NCBI GenBank assembly: GCA_003993805.1
Contig: RSEF01000020.1
Location: 9,151,622-9,215,621 of the forward strand
Reading direction: 5' to 3'
Source: Himantopus leucocephalus
Lineage: Eukaryota > Chordata > Aves > Charadriiformes > Recurvirostridae
DNA: 64,000 nucleotides
Each line of letters starts with the position of its first letter. The stretch's first letter is position 1. The notes under the pieces are model-generated. The model was given only the letters and a program-made list of their open reading frames with translations, ran no database searches and was not told where the DNA came from. The position numbers and the translations under genes are program-made. Positions 37,751 through 48,342 of the stretch are shown here, one piece after another.

Positions 37751-38360
37751 CTGATGGTGTTACTTGCCATGTGTTATAATCACCGAGAAATGCTTTGCCT
37801 GTGGTATCATTTTCTTTAAATATATCATTAGAGAAAATGACAGCCCAAATTGTGGGAGGATGCTAATGGCTCCGAAGTGGCAGACAGATTGCAGAAAATA
37901 ATTCCCTGCAAACACGTCGCAGGTGGGAGCGGTAGAGGAGGAAAGAAGACGGGCTGGGCACGTGGTGTGAGCAGGCGGTGGTGCAAGCATGGGGCACGGC
38001 CACTAGCCTGGAGCTGGGACAGCCCTTCTCCCTCCCACCGCTTTGGAAAACCCTTCCCCTGACTCTCTGCTGCTTTTCTCCGGGGGAGTTTGGAGGGAGC
38101 GGGATGAGGAGGAGGCAGATGGCCCAGACGGGGCTGTGCAGGCTCACTGGAAAGAAAAAATGTCGGTTTAAACACCGTGCGATGGAGCAATGCCTTGGCA
38201 AAGCACAGATGGGACGGGGTTGCCACGTGGCTACCGGCCTGCCTGCCGCTTGGTGCTGCTGCCGGGCTCCTCGCTGCCGCCCCGAGCTGCGTGCCTGCCA
38301 CGGCGTCTGTGGTCCTGTCCCCCTGCTACCCCTAACAGGAGGTCTGGGGAGGACAACCTT

Positions 38361-38380
38361 CCTCCTCCTCCTCCTCCTCC
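38361..38380. repeat. CCT trinucleotide repeat
   Basis: Nearly seven perfect CCT units. It is a simple repeat with no sign of lying in a coding exon. Confidence 0.85.
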
Positions 38381-38482
38381 ATCAGAAAGGCCTTGTGGTC
38401 CCCCAAGCTGCTGAGGTGAAGCTCCTGGTGTGCAGCGTAACACCAGGACCCTTTCCACCCCTTGCACGAGCTGTGACGCCTC

Positions 38483-38543
38483 CTTTTTTTTTTTTTTTAT
38501 TGCACAAAGAAGNCTTTTTTTTTTTTTTTATTGCACAAAGAAG
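38483..38543. repeat. Duplicated flank around a single N (38513)
   Basis: The 30 bases at 38483-38512 (C, fifteen T, then ATTGCACAAAGAAG) recur identically at 38514-38543. As at the other single-N sites, this looks like two contigs overlapping at a homopolymer that broke the assembly, not a genomic duplication. Confidence 0.9.
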
Positions 38544-40684
38544 AGCAAGGAACAAAATGTCTTTTGAACCTTGCAGCTCTCATAGTTTGTTGTTTTTATC
38601 ACTCCTCCGTCCTCAAAATCTTATATTTCTGCTGCATCTCTGTAAGAAACAATAAAAAAGAATGACCTTTAATTTCTGCACAGCAGCCCGCAGTTCCCGG
38701 GGATGCTACACAAACACCGTGTGTCCCGGTGGATAAGGGTCTTCTGCTTTGTACTTCAAAGGTATCGCGCTTAAACCCTCTTGGACTTTTAATTTTTATT
38801 GAAATTCTTCCTCTCCAAGAGCAATTAGCCATGAGAGTTGCTCTCACGTCGGGACAGTTAATTGCCCCAACCCACACGCTGCTCAGATCAGACGCCGAGG
38901 GTCGCGTGGAGCCCTGCGGTGCCCTTTACATCAGAAGTGCGGTGTGGAGAGGAGGGCTCTTTTGAAGGAAGAGCCTTGTGGAAATGGTGCTTCTTCAACT
39001 AAACCTGCAGCCTCGAGCCTGCCTGGAGGCGAGGACGGCTGGACCCCACGTTATTGGGAGTGTCGAAGCCATTTCTGCCCGTGGCACAGCCCCTTCCTCC
39101 GGTGCTGTGGCAAAACCAGTGGGATTTGTCACCCCGCTGCTCTGATGGGTAATGCCCCATCTCCTGTTCCACCTTTGCACTTCAGCACACTCAGCTTTCC
39201 CCCCTTGAAGGATTTCCCCTTTTCCTCTGTACTTGTAGCAAGCAATCCTGTCTCCTCTCAAAAAAAAAAAGTGGTATTTACACTCTCTGCTTTCAATTTC
39301 CCTTCTTATGCCCGGCTCTCCCGTTCCCTGTTCTTCTTCCCCCACCTTCGTGGTGCACGGGGAGGCTGTGGTGGTGCCTTGCACCTGCAAGAATGACCCC
39401 TCCAAGTCTGCAGCCCCATGGGGGTCCGCATGGACCGGATGCTCGCTGCCATCAGCCCCACGGCCCCACTGCCGTTGCCTCCAGCAGCCCAGGAGGCATC
39501 TGCCACCTTCAAGACCTCCCTGGTGCCCCGTAGAGCTGCTGGTGAAGCTGCTGGGCTCGCTCCTGCTGGCTGTGTTTCCTAAGGACTGTAATTACTCTTT
39601 ATTTTCCCTTTTTTGCTGCTAAAGACCCACTGGGAAGACCTGCCAGCGGCGTGCCGTGAGGTGGCCGGGGAGGGATGGGGACTGGTAACACCAGCCCATC
39701 GCCTGCCGTCAGGATAGGCTTAATGAGCCGCCAGGTGTGAAGTGTGGCGGTTGGATCCCCTCTGAGAGAGCTCCTGATCTCCAGCACCTCTCCCACTCTC
39801 ATTTCCTCTTACATTTAATTAAATCAAACACTTTCCGTTTCAGGCAACTCGTTTCACTCGCAGAAAAGTAAAACCTGAGGGCTCCTTTTGCTGATTTTGA
39901 GGGCACTTTCTGTACTACTTCGCCCTTTTCTCTCTACTTTCCTGGTGTCGCACCCAAAGGAGCAGCACATGTTGTCCCATGCAGCTGCATGTGAGGAGGG
40001 CTTGGGCTGTCAGATACCCACCCCCAGGCTGGTGGCACCGTTGGACATGGGGCTGCGCTGGCTTTGGCTCTTCCACAGGTTATTTTCTGTGTCTGGATGA
40101 GTCTGTAAGTGTTAGTGATGGAGCCGTGGTGAGCAGCTCAGGTGTCTTCCAGCCAAGCCTTGACACGTACATACCTGCAATGGCCATGGCTCAGCATGGC
40201 TTGGAAACTTGCTGCAGATGGGCACAAAAATCCCTCCAGCAGAGAAAAATCACCCTGTTTCTCCAGAATTGGCCGATGCAGGAAAATCACTGGGAAACCC
40301 CACAGTTGCTCTTCAGGGAAGTGGGAATCACCACCCTGTCCCTGGCTCCCCAGGGGACACGGGGACGTGCTGGTGGGGCTGGTGGTGGGACCAAGAGAAA
40401 ACATGGTGCTGAGCGAGGAGATGGTGGTGGTGGTGGTGGGGAGATGGTGGCACAGCTCACAGCCACCCACACTGAGCATCCGGGCCTCTTCCAGCCTTCC
40501 CTTTATCCGCTTAAAGTGGGAAACTGCTTCCTGCTCTTGTGTCTCCAGGTGGTCCGGGCAGAGTATTTCATTGCTGCGGCGTAGGCTGAGAGGGAGAGGG
40601 AGAGCAATGCGCCTACCCAGGAGGTACTGGAGGGGTTTAGTTTTAGTTTCTCTAATTATTTCTTTGCATATTCACATTTCTGAG

Positions 40685-40985
40685 AACGCGACATCGCTTC
40701 TGGCACCAGCCTGGGACGAAGGGCAGATTTATGCCTCCACCAAGAGGGACGCGGCTGTACCTTCCCCAGACGTGTCTGGTTCTTGGGTAGGAATATTTAC
40801 AACCCGCCGGCCAGCCTGCGCCACGTCCTTGCTGTCGACAGTGCTACGGAGGGTTTCCAGCTCTCCAGCAAAGAGGGGGACCCGCCGCGCCGCCTCCAGC
40901 GCGGCAGATGGAGAGAAAAGGGATTTGTTTACTATGAGCGAGCTGGGAACATCCCCAAACGCTCCCCTCTGCCAGCAGCGGCAGT
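40685..40985. promoter_or_regulatory. CpG-rich patch
   Basis: I count about 22 CpGs in 300 bp at roughly 58% GC, close to the number expected without CpG loss and so above the local background. It includes CCCGCCGCGCCGCC near 40891. No paired start codon and splice donor was found. It overlaps the longest open frame of the window, whose openness this composition helps to explain. Confidence 0.3.
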
Positions 40986-43674
40986 TGGGAAGGGAAAGCA
41001 CTTAAAAATGATGGAGTTTGTTGACTGTCATTAATGTTTTATCTCCTCCGTGACTGCCGTGTGGAAATGTTGTTTCTACCTAGCGGTGTTCCCAGGCAGG
41101 GAGTTTCCGATGGGATAAATCAGATCCTGTTCCTGACGTGGGACCCCGAGGAGACACTGCGGCCATTTTCTCAGCTTTCAGTTTTTTCTTCCTTCAAACT
41201 TGGCTTAATGAAATTAATTTGCTTTAAAAAGAGTTTTCTTCTGAAGCCAGGAGGAATTTCAGTGAAACAGCAGTGAGTTGGCCTGGTTTTTACGGGAGGG
41301 ATGGATTCATCACAAGGAAAGTGTTTTCTTTTCCAGGGCTGATAAACAGCCTGTAATGTGAATAATTTCACACCTTCAAGCAAGGCCTGACCCTCCGAGA
41401 GGTTTTTTAACATGGATCTGTGAATTAAATAGCATTTCTGTAAAGCTACAGAAATAAATAAGAAGCCAATGTGAAACTCACGTTCCTGTTCAGATGGTAA
41501 GGAAGTTGCTGGGTATTTCTTGAACAAAATTTGAAACACCTGAGATGGCTGTTAAGGGAAAAAAGGGGTCAGTTGTGTGGAACCAGTTGGCAAATGAATA
41601 GGGAGGAAGGATCCATCAGTCCCACCCGCACCTTGTTGCTCTTCTGAATTGGTGAACCTGGAAATAATTCTAATACATGTGAGAAGCCGATGCTGGGGAG
41701 GAGATGGGTGAGGTGGCCTGAGGAAATTTTCCATCCCTAGAGACTTCGCTCACTGCACAGGTACGATGTGGCTCTGCTGTGAGAAACGTGATTATGGAAA
41801 AGCCACTTTTGCCTGAGCTATTTTTGCGCGCTTTGGCTTATGACTCTAATTCTACCTTAGTTTTCCTTTGGCAATTCTTCATGCTCGACGCTTGATGCAG
41901 CAGGCATGAGATGCTCTTTGATGCAATTACAGCTACGAAGCGGGAGCGGGCTGGGATACCTGATTTAAATTCCAAACCTACTGCGAGACAGATGAAAGCA
42001 GTCACTTGGATAGCTGCCGGCTCCCAAGTTTTGTCTCTGCTATCAGTGCAGGATCTCAGATTTGCTCCTTGGCTGCGTGCTATCACCACGCTCCCAGCTC
42101 AAGGCTGCCCTGGGGGATTATTTTTTTTTTTTTAAGTCTTTCTGCTACTTAACTGCAATTGAAAAGCATCAAGTGCCGTCTCTGGGTTAGGGAGGGCTGG
42201 GTTGATGAAAGGGGCGTTCTTTTGCTGTTGGGCAAGCGTCAGTCGTGCCAGCTAGTGAAGCTACACGGAGGTCACTTCATTAGGTACCCGAGGGCAGGAG
42301 AAAGGCACGAAGCTAGATGGGGTGTGAGGTTGGTTAGTTCTGCTCTGAAGCTGAAAGGAAAACCTTCAACAGGGGATGTCTGGGGGACAATTCCCTCCAT
42401 GTCCCGTGCTTGTTCTGGAGGAATTACTTCATAATTGAAATGTGATTTGCAGCTAAACTAATGATGGGTTTATTATAGCTTTCTGTTTGGCTTTCCCTGC
42501 TTATTTCATCCTTCACCTCTCTAAAAGGTCAGTGAGCAGTTAGGTGACTTTTTTCTCACACTCCAGCTGTGCACACCAGCTCTCCTGCCTGATCTGGGTG
42601 TGCTCCCCAACCTTCCTCCTCCTCCAGCTGCTGCAAGAGGGACTCAGCTCCTGGCAGGACCAGATGTGCTTCTGGAAACCTTCAGCATCTCAGCTGCTGC
42701 TGATTACATATATTTACTTATTGCTGCTTTGCCTAAATATATAGCTAGGGCTTATCCACATGGCTGTCAGGGAAACTGGAGATAACAATAGAGAAATCCC
42801 CTCGTAGGTGGTATGTAGAAGTTCTGTCCTGAAGTCCGTTGGTCTGGCCAGCATTAACCATGTCTCCCATTAGTACCTGACATATGTGTGGGATCCCTCC
42901 CGCTGAGATACCTCAGTGCTGCAGGGACACACCGACGTGAAACATTTACTGTTTAAAGCGCTGCAAGAACGTGAACCCGAGGGATGAATAAGGATGTCAC
43001 GAAACACATAGTGAAGGGACACCAAAAAGAAGGTGCCACTGAAGGCTTTTCTCTAAACTCTCACCTGTTTTTCTAATGTCTCAAACTCCACAAGCATTTA
43101 AGGCAGCACCTGAGTGTATTTTGCTGCAAACCAGCAGGGCGCTGGGAGTCCCTGAGATCGTCCCGGGGGTGACCCACACCTCTTCTCGAAGCGGGGGTGC
43201 TGCCCTACAGGGGAATTCCCCCTCCACGGGGAATGTGCCTGCTGTTTTTTCTCCAGTAGCTCTTATTTCATATCGCCCTGAAAAACAAATCAATGAATCC
43301 ACAAAATGACTCACTGAAGTGAGGGCAGGTCAAATTACATGTTATTGTATGCCTTGCTGAGATGTTTTGAATTAACAGAATTCGCTAATTGGGCAAGCTC
43401 TCTGCTCTGTCCTGCAATTACCGGCCCCAGGCGCTGGCGGGTGGGAGCAGCCTGCGGGATACGTCCTGCTCCCAGTCCGGAGGAGTCTTGGAAGTGACAA
43501 TGAGAGACTCCCAGCAGATGTTACTGTCTGTGCAGGTCAGGGGGAGTCCTTGTTTAAAAAAAGGCAAAACAAAAACCAAACAAACAAAACCCAAACAAAA
43601 AAACCCACCCTGGCTTACAGCTGCATGAAGAGCAGATATTCAATTAAGGTTCTAATCTCTGTGTGCAATTACTG

Positions 43675-44040
43675 TGGCGAAAGCAAACTGCCGGGTTCGC
43701 TGTAAGCGTTGATAACTCGTCTTGCACCTCGCGGGCGAATTGCCAGAACCGGGGAAATTGTAAAAGCCGACGGTTCAGGTCCCCGGCTGTGAGCGCGAGC
43801 CCTTCTGCCCCGAGCTCTGCCGTAATCACGCACCAGGGCTGCTGCCTGCGCCGGGTCCTTGGCCGGGGACCCCTCTGGATGCCTCCGAGTGGAGGGAATC
43901 CCGGTCAAAGCACGTGGTTTCCGTGCGGAGGAAGGCAGGGCTGTGCGGCACCGACACGGGATGGAGGGATGAGTGTGGCGGAGCCTCCCGGACCTGCTGC
44001 GTCTCGCTGTGTGCCTCCGGCTTGGGTCAGTCTGGACGTG
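43675..44040. promoter_or_regulatory. CpG-island-like patch without a clear gene
   Basis: I count about 34 CpGs in roughly 370-385 bp at about 60% GC, which gives an observed-to-expected ratio near 1 and meets usual CpG-island criteria for ratio and GC. No confident first exon is present on either strand: the plus-strand ATG at about 43877 has only a weak donor candidate near 44037. It borders a strongly AT-rich block on the right (44100-44560). It could be an alternative promoter, an orphan island or an enhancer. Confidence 0.4.
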
Positions 44041-44100
44041 AGGGTGAATTGATGGTGTTGTGCCTGAATAAGGGTTCTTCACCCGGTGTGTGAGCGCCAC

Positions 44101-44923
44101 TCAACACACGGAGTTGAGAGATTTTTTTATTTCAATTCCACAGAATTGTGTGCCGGGCATTTATCAACAGCCAGCACACCTCATGTTTCAAACCGCCAAT
44201 ACTTATAACAATAAAATACAGCTGATTCATTAATAATGATCCATTCACCACTCCTAACTATACCTATGCAGCTAAGCTCATGTTCAAACTGTTTAGGGAG
44301 GTTACCTGATTAGCACGCTCATTATTCCCAAAGGAATGTGTATTTTAGCGTTATAATTACCCAGGGTTAGTTTGGGATGCACTTTTGACTTGAATTGGGT
44401 CCAGAATTTATATTTTTTGCTCTCTTATGCCGAAGTCAGCAACTGCAAAAGAAGACATAAGATGCATTGTCTTGTTTCGCACCCTATTCAAGGTTAGGTA
44501 CTTTCCTTGATGCCTCAACCATGTTCCAGCCGAAGCTTCTTGATAAACTTTTGACTTTGTTCTTTAGACATCAACGGCAGAGAAGTGTTTTGGGGCATTT
44601 AGTGAATAGCACGAACAAGCAGAAGAAATTGGTGCTGTTCCTGTAGGAGCCACATCTGAGACACGCAGCGCAGCTTTCTGCGGCGGGGCTTGAATTAAGA
44701 GGGCATCTCCCTTCACATCCCAATCTGAAATTATCTTCCTGAGTGGCTGTGTCTGCCCCAGGCAAAGCCCCGAGCCCTGTCTAAGCCCAGGGGAAGAGGA
44801 GGAGGAGGGTGGTCCATGGAGGTTCGTGGCTGCCGGACTCTGCCCCGTGCTGCGGAGGGAGGAGGCAGTGCAGGTAACGCGGTGTCTCACCTGCCCTGCA
44901 GTGGTTTCCTCTGCGCTATCGTT
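44101..44923. other. AT-rich unique block and gap flank
   Basis: From 44101 to about 44560 the sequence is AT-rich and not repetitive, with TAAT/ATTA cores around 44223-44245 and a TTATAATTACCC segment. It resembles the AT-rich non-coding elements conserved near developmental genes, but conservation cannot be judged from one genome. From 44560 to the gap the sequence is GC-rich and featureless. Confidence 0.35.
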
Positions 44924-45023
44924 NNNNNNNNNNNNNNNNNNNNNNNNNNNNNNNNNNNNNNNNNNNNNNNNNNNNNNNNNNNNNNNNNNNNNNNNNNNNN
45001 NNNNNNNNNNNNNNNNNNNNNNN
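44924..45023. other. Assembly gap of 100 N next to a CR1 end
   Basis: Exactly 100 N bases. The right flank starts inside a CR1 3' end, while the left flank is unique, so the missing sequence probably holds the rest of a sense-strand CR1. Its real length is unknown. Confidence 0.99.
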
Positions 45024-45047
45024 AAACCATTCTATGGTTCTATGATT
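45024..45047 (+). mobile_element. CR1 LINE 3' terminus, sense strand
   Basis: AAACCATTCTATGGTTCTAT followed by GATT is the characteristic 8-bp-repeat 3' end of avian CR1 elements in the plus orientation. Everything upstream in the element is hidden by the gap. The TTATTATTATAA just after it may be flanking simple repeat. Confidence 0.85.
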
Positions 45048-46672
45048 ATTATTATAACAACTGAAAAACAAGCTGGTAAAACCCCCCAGGAAGGAGATTT
45101 GCCTCCTCGGCAACAGGTAGAGAAGGGATTAGCCTCATCTATCAGGTCTGCTGCTCATCTCTGGTGAAGGAGCCAGGGTTGGAAGAGCTGCTGTGCTCAG
45201 TGGGATGGCTCTGGGGGAGAAAGCTGGAAAAATTTCCCCTGGATGGATGGGATCCTGGTCTGGACTGTCTGGACTTGCTCCTGGTTTGGCAGCAGTGGAG
45301 GGACAGATCCTGCCTGAGCAGGACTGTGTCTGTGGGGCAGAGATGGACCATGGGGCAGCCCTGGGAGCCGGGTGGGTGCTTGTGAAAATGGGTCTGTGCT
45401 CTTCTGCACTGGCCTCTTCCCTAAAACCAGCTGGTGATGGGGAACTGCTGCTTTTCCTGGCTGTATAGAACAAAATATTCCTGTTTTAACACAGATGCAT
45501 TTTTCCAATTCTTCTTCTCTGAAGAAAACAGTTTCCTCCCACTCCAAGGTGACTCTAACATACCATGAGTCTCTGTAAAAACAAGAGAGTTCTGTGGCAA
45601 ATATGTTCTGTGTCCTCTTCCCACCTGCAGCAGCTCTACAAGCACACATGGGCCTGGGGAGGAGAGCAGGACATCGGCCAGACGATCCCACATGGAGAGA
45701 GGTCCAATGCCAGAGCAGTCTGAAACAAAAATGTACCTTTTTTTTTTTCATGATACTTCCCTGTTTGCGTACAGTGGTGAAGAGCTGACAGAGCGGGCAG
45801 AGTGGGAAGCAGGGTTAGAGCAGGCTGGTGAGCTCCTCTGCTGAGCATCACCAGCAGCCCGGCCCGGGGGAGTTATTCCTGACATATTTCTGGGCTTTCA
45901 TTCAATTTGCAAATTAATTTTACCGTTCTCAATTGCATGAAGTGACTCTGGCATGTACCTGTGACTGAGACCAGGGTAATGTCCAGATACGGAGGGAATT
46001 GCAATGAAATTGTGAAATCCCTTAAGCTTATTAGTGAGTAATGGTGTCAGCTTTCAGCGCAACAGTAGCAATAGCATAATTTAATTTTCCTAAAAGGTCC
46101 ATGTAACACAATGCCTGGCTTGCTTAGTACAGTACGAATGGCAGATAACTCCTTGCCAAGGAAAGCTTGAAGTTGTGTTCCAACAAATTGACTTTTTTCT
46201 TCATTATTCCTTAGACTCTTATCTCTGATTCCAGGCTAAGGGATGCTAAACGTGAAATATTTGAAACATTAAAAGTTGCGAGAAGTAGTCAGAAGTGGTC
46301 CCAGGATACGAGGTGCGGACAGTCATGTGTGTCTGCGGGAGTTTTATGGTAATCGGGGGAGAAATCAGCTGAAATAAACTTTATTGGTGCATTGCCGCAT
46401 GGCCTTCCCATGGAAGCCCTGTTATGAATCAAAAGAGCAATGAAAATTTCAATGTCCCCTCCAGGTCCCATAAAATGACAGCGAACTCTTTGGGTCTCGC
46501 TATCCCAGGCTGCACAGTGCCTTTCTCTTGCTGAGCTATCGTGGCTATAGCAATGCTCCTGCCACAAAGTTGGGATCATTTTGGGATTGGGTCAGAGACT
46601 TTATGGTGAGAATCGCACGTGTCCCAGCTGTCCTCCTCCAGTTCTGAGCAATTTTAATTTTTGTGGGTTTGC

Positions 46673-46731
46673 TGGAAACATCTCAGCCCACCAGCTCTGC
46701 CNTGGAAACATCTCAGCCTACCAGCTCTGCC
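46673..46731. repeat. Duplicated flank around a single N (46702)
   Basis: The 29 bases at 46673-46701 recur at 46703-46731 with one substitution (CCCACC versus CCTACC). The one-base difference suggests that the two contig ends came from different alleles or contain an error. It is probably an assembly artefact. Confidence 0.88.
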
Positions 46732-48324
46732 CTCCTCTGATGCATTTGTGATCGGAGCCAGCACAGGGCGAGCTGCAGATTTCACCAACACATGAAAGAT
46801 TCCGATTTTCCTTTGGCAAAACCTCAGGAGCTCGAGCTCAGCCTTCGATTTCTGTGGACGCTCCTGCCAGGAGCAGAAAGGCCAAATGGAAATTGGGGCA
46901 TGGGAGGTGCTTGCTCTCCCGCCTGCTTTCACCCGAGCTTCGTGAGTCAGGGGCTTGCCTTTCAAACCACAATAATAACCAAATAAAGTAAATACAGGTA
47001 GTTAAGAAACATTAGGGTTTGGCAACTACCAGCAATAGCCTCATTTTTCTGGTTTATTAGAAGGATAAGAGAGGGTGTAATTGGGAGCGCTGCTCCTGCC
47101 TCTCCCCTGCGGTGCCTTTCACTTGGTGGATTATTAAGCAATTCAAGGAGACCATGCACAAGCCGTTTGTTTTGCTCTGTTTTTTCCACTCTTTTTATTT
47201 TGTTTAATTTTTTTTTTTTTACGTGAGCCTTTGGGAACATAATGCTAAAAATGTTATTAAGGAGCCATTGACCATACATGCCCTGCAGATTTCTTTCTGA
47301 TAAAAGCCACTGCCTGTTGCTTTAGATAAAGGAAGGTTAAATACAGGCCAGCTGAAAACATATTCCTGGGAAGAGTGGGTGAAGTTGCTAAAGAAAAGAC
47401 CTTTGGTCTATCAGTGACGTTGTTTGTTGGTGGCGTTATCGCTTGAGGTCTGCGGGGACACCAGGCTCCCGTGGAGAGCTGTGGCTTCATAGATGGCTTT
47501 TGTCTGCAGAAAGTGGAATTAGATGAGAACATCTTGGCCTCAAAGCTTTCCAAACAACTCCATGCATGCCCTGTGCTGCGAGATGTTGTGTGAAGGCTCA
47601 TGTCACGTTTGCTCAAGGGAAAGGGTGATAAACAGACCTGCTCCAGAGGAGCGTGGTGAGGCAGATGCTGGCAGGGTGATGGGGATGAAGGTGACTGCAG
47701 CTGGATTAGGGGTAAAACAGTAGCTAACTCTCACCTGGGCATCTCAAAGGAAAGAAGGTGTGATGTGGTGACCTGGGAACCAGGAGTCTGCAGTGCAAGG
47801 AGTTTGTCTGTCTAGCAGAAATGTCCCCTTTCCACCTCCTTGTTGGGTCTTAGGCAGCTTGGCTTTCCTCCTTGAGTGTGCCCAACACAAATTTTGTGAA
47901 CGCTGATGGGCAACCGAATAACAAACTGCTGGATGCTGTCCTACCCTGGGAGGAGGTGTGCTGGACCACCGATGGACAGGAGACAGGCGTGCACTGCACC
48001 TCCCGACCTCCCTAACAGCGATCGGCGACTGTCTGCGCACAGACACCTCTCCCTGTTGCACAGCTCTGCGGATGGAGCCCGTAGCACGTTGCGAGCACTG
48101 ACAGCACATTTTCTAATCAGATGCAGAGCTGTTGTCATCCCAGAGCTGGTTGTTTAACCCGTGCATTTAAAACAAGCTGCTGCCAGCTTTAGTTCAAGGG
48201 TATTACCGTTCGCACATTTTAACAGAGCGAAATCCTGCCTGATCCGTGCATTGAGTTTCTGCGGATGGAATGATCTGTGCAACCACATGGGCTGAGATGC
48301 ATTACCTGATCATTATAAAAATGC

Positions 48325-48342
48325 AAAAAAAAAAAAAAAAAA
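48325..48342. repeat. A18 homopolymer
   Basis: Eighteen A residues with no recognisable retrocopy upstream. Plain simple sequence. Confidence 0.85.

Larger units (their letters stand above)
35796..44100. other. Unique non-coding DNA with CpG-rich patches
   Basis: No gene is supported. Listed separately are CpG patches near 37.6, 40.7 and 43.7 kb, a T/G homopolymer junction, a CCT repeat and a single-N junction. Smaller features include a 9-G run near 36196-36204, a TGG repeat at 40422-40440, a 13-base T-rich run near 42120, and an A-rich tract with CAAAC units at about 43556-43606. The longest open frame in the window (40142-41005) lies here and is judged to be chance. Confidence 0.5.

Noticed and set aside
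40142..41005. Longest open frame in the window (287 codons, plus strand)
   Set aside because: It opens with a GTG codon (first ATG about 20 codons in), overlaps other open frames on both strands, and runs through a TGG repeat and a CpG-rich patch of low stop density. No domain or splice context is visible.
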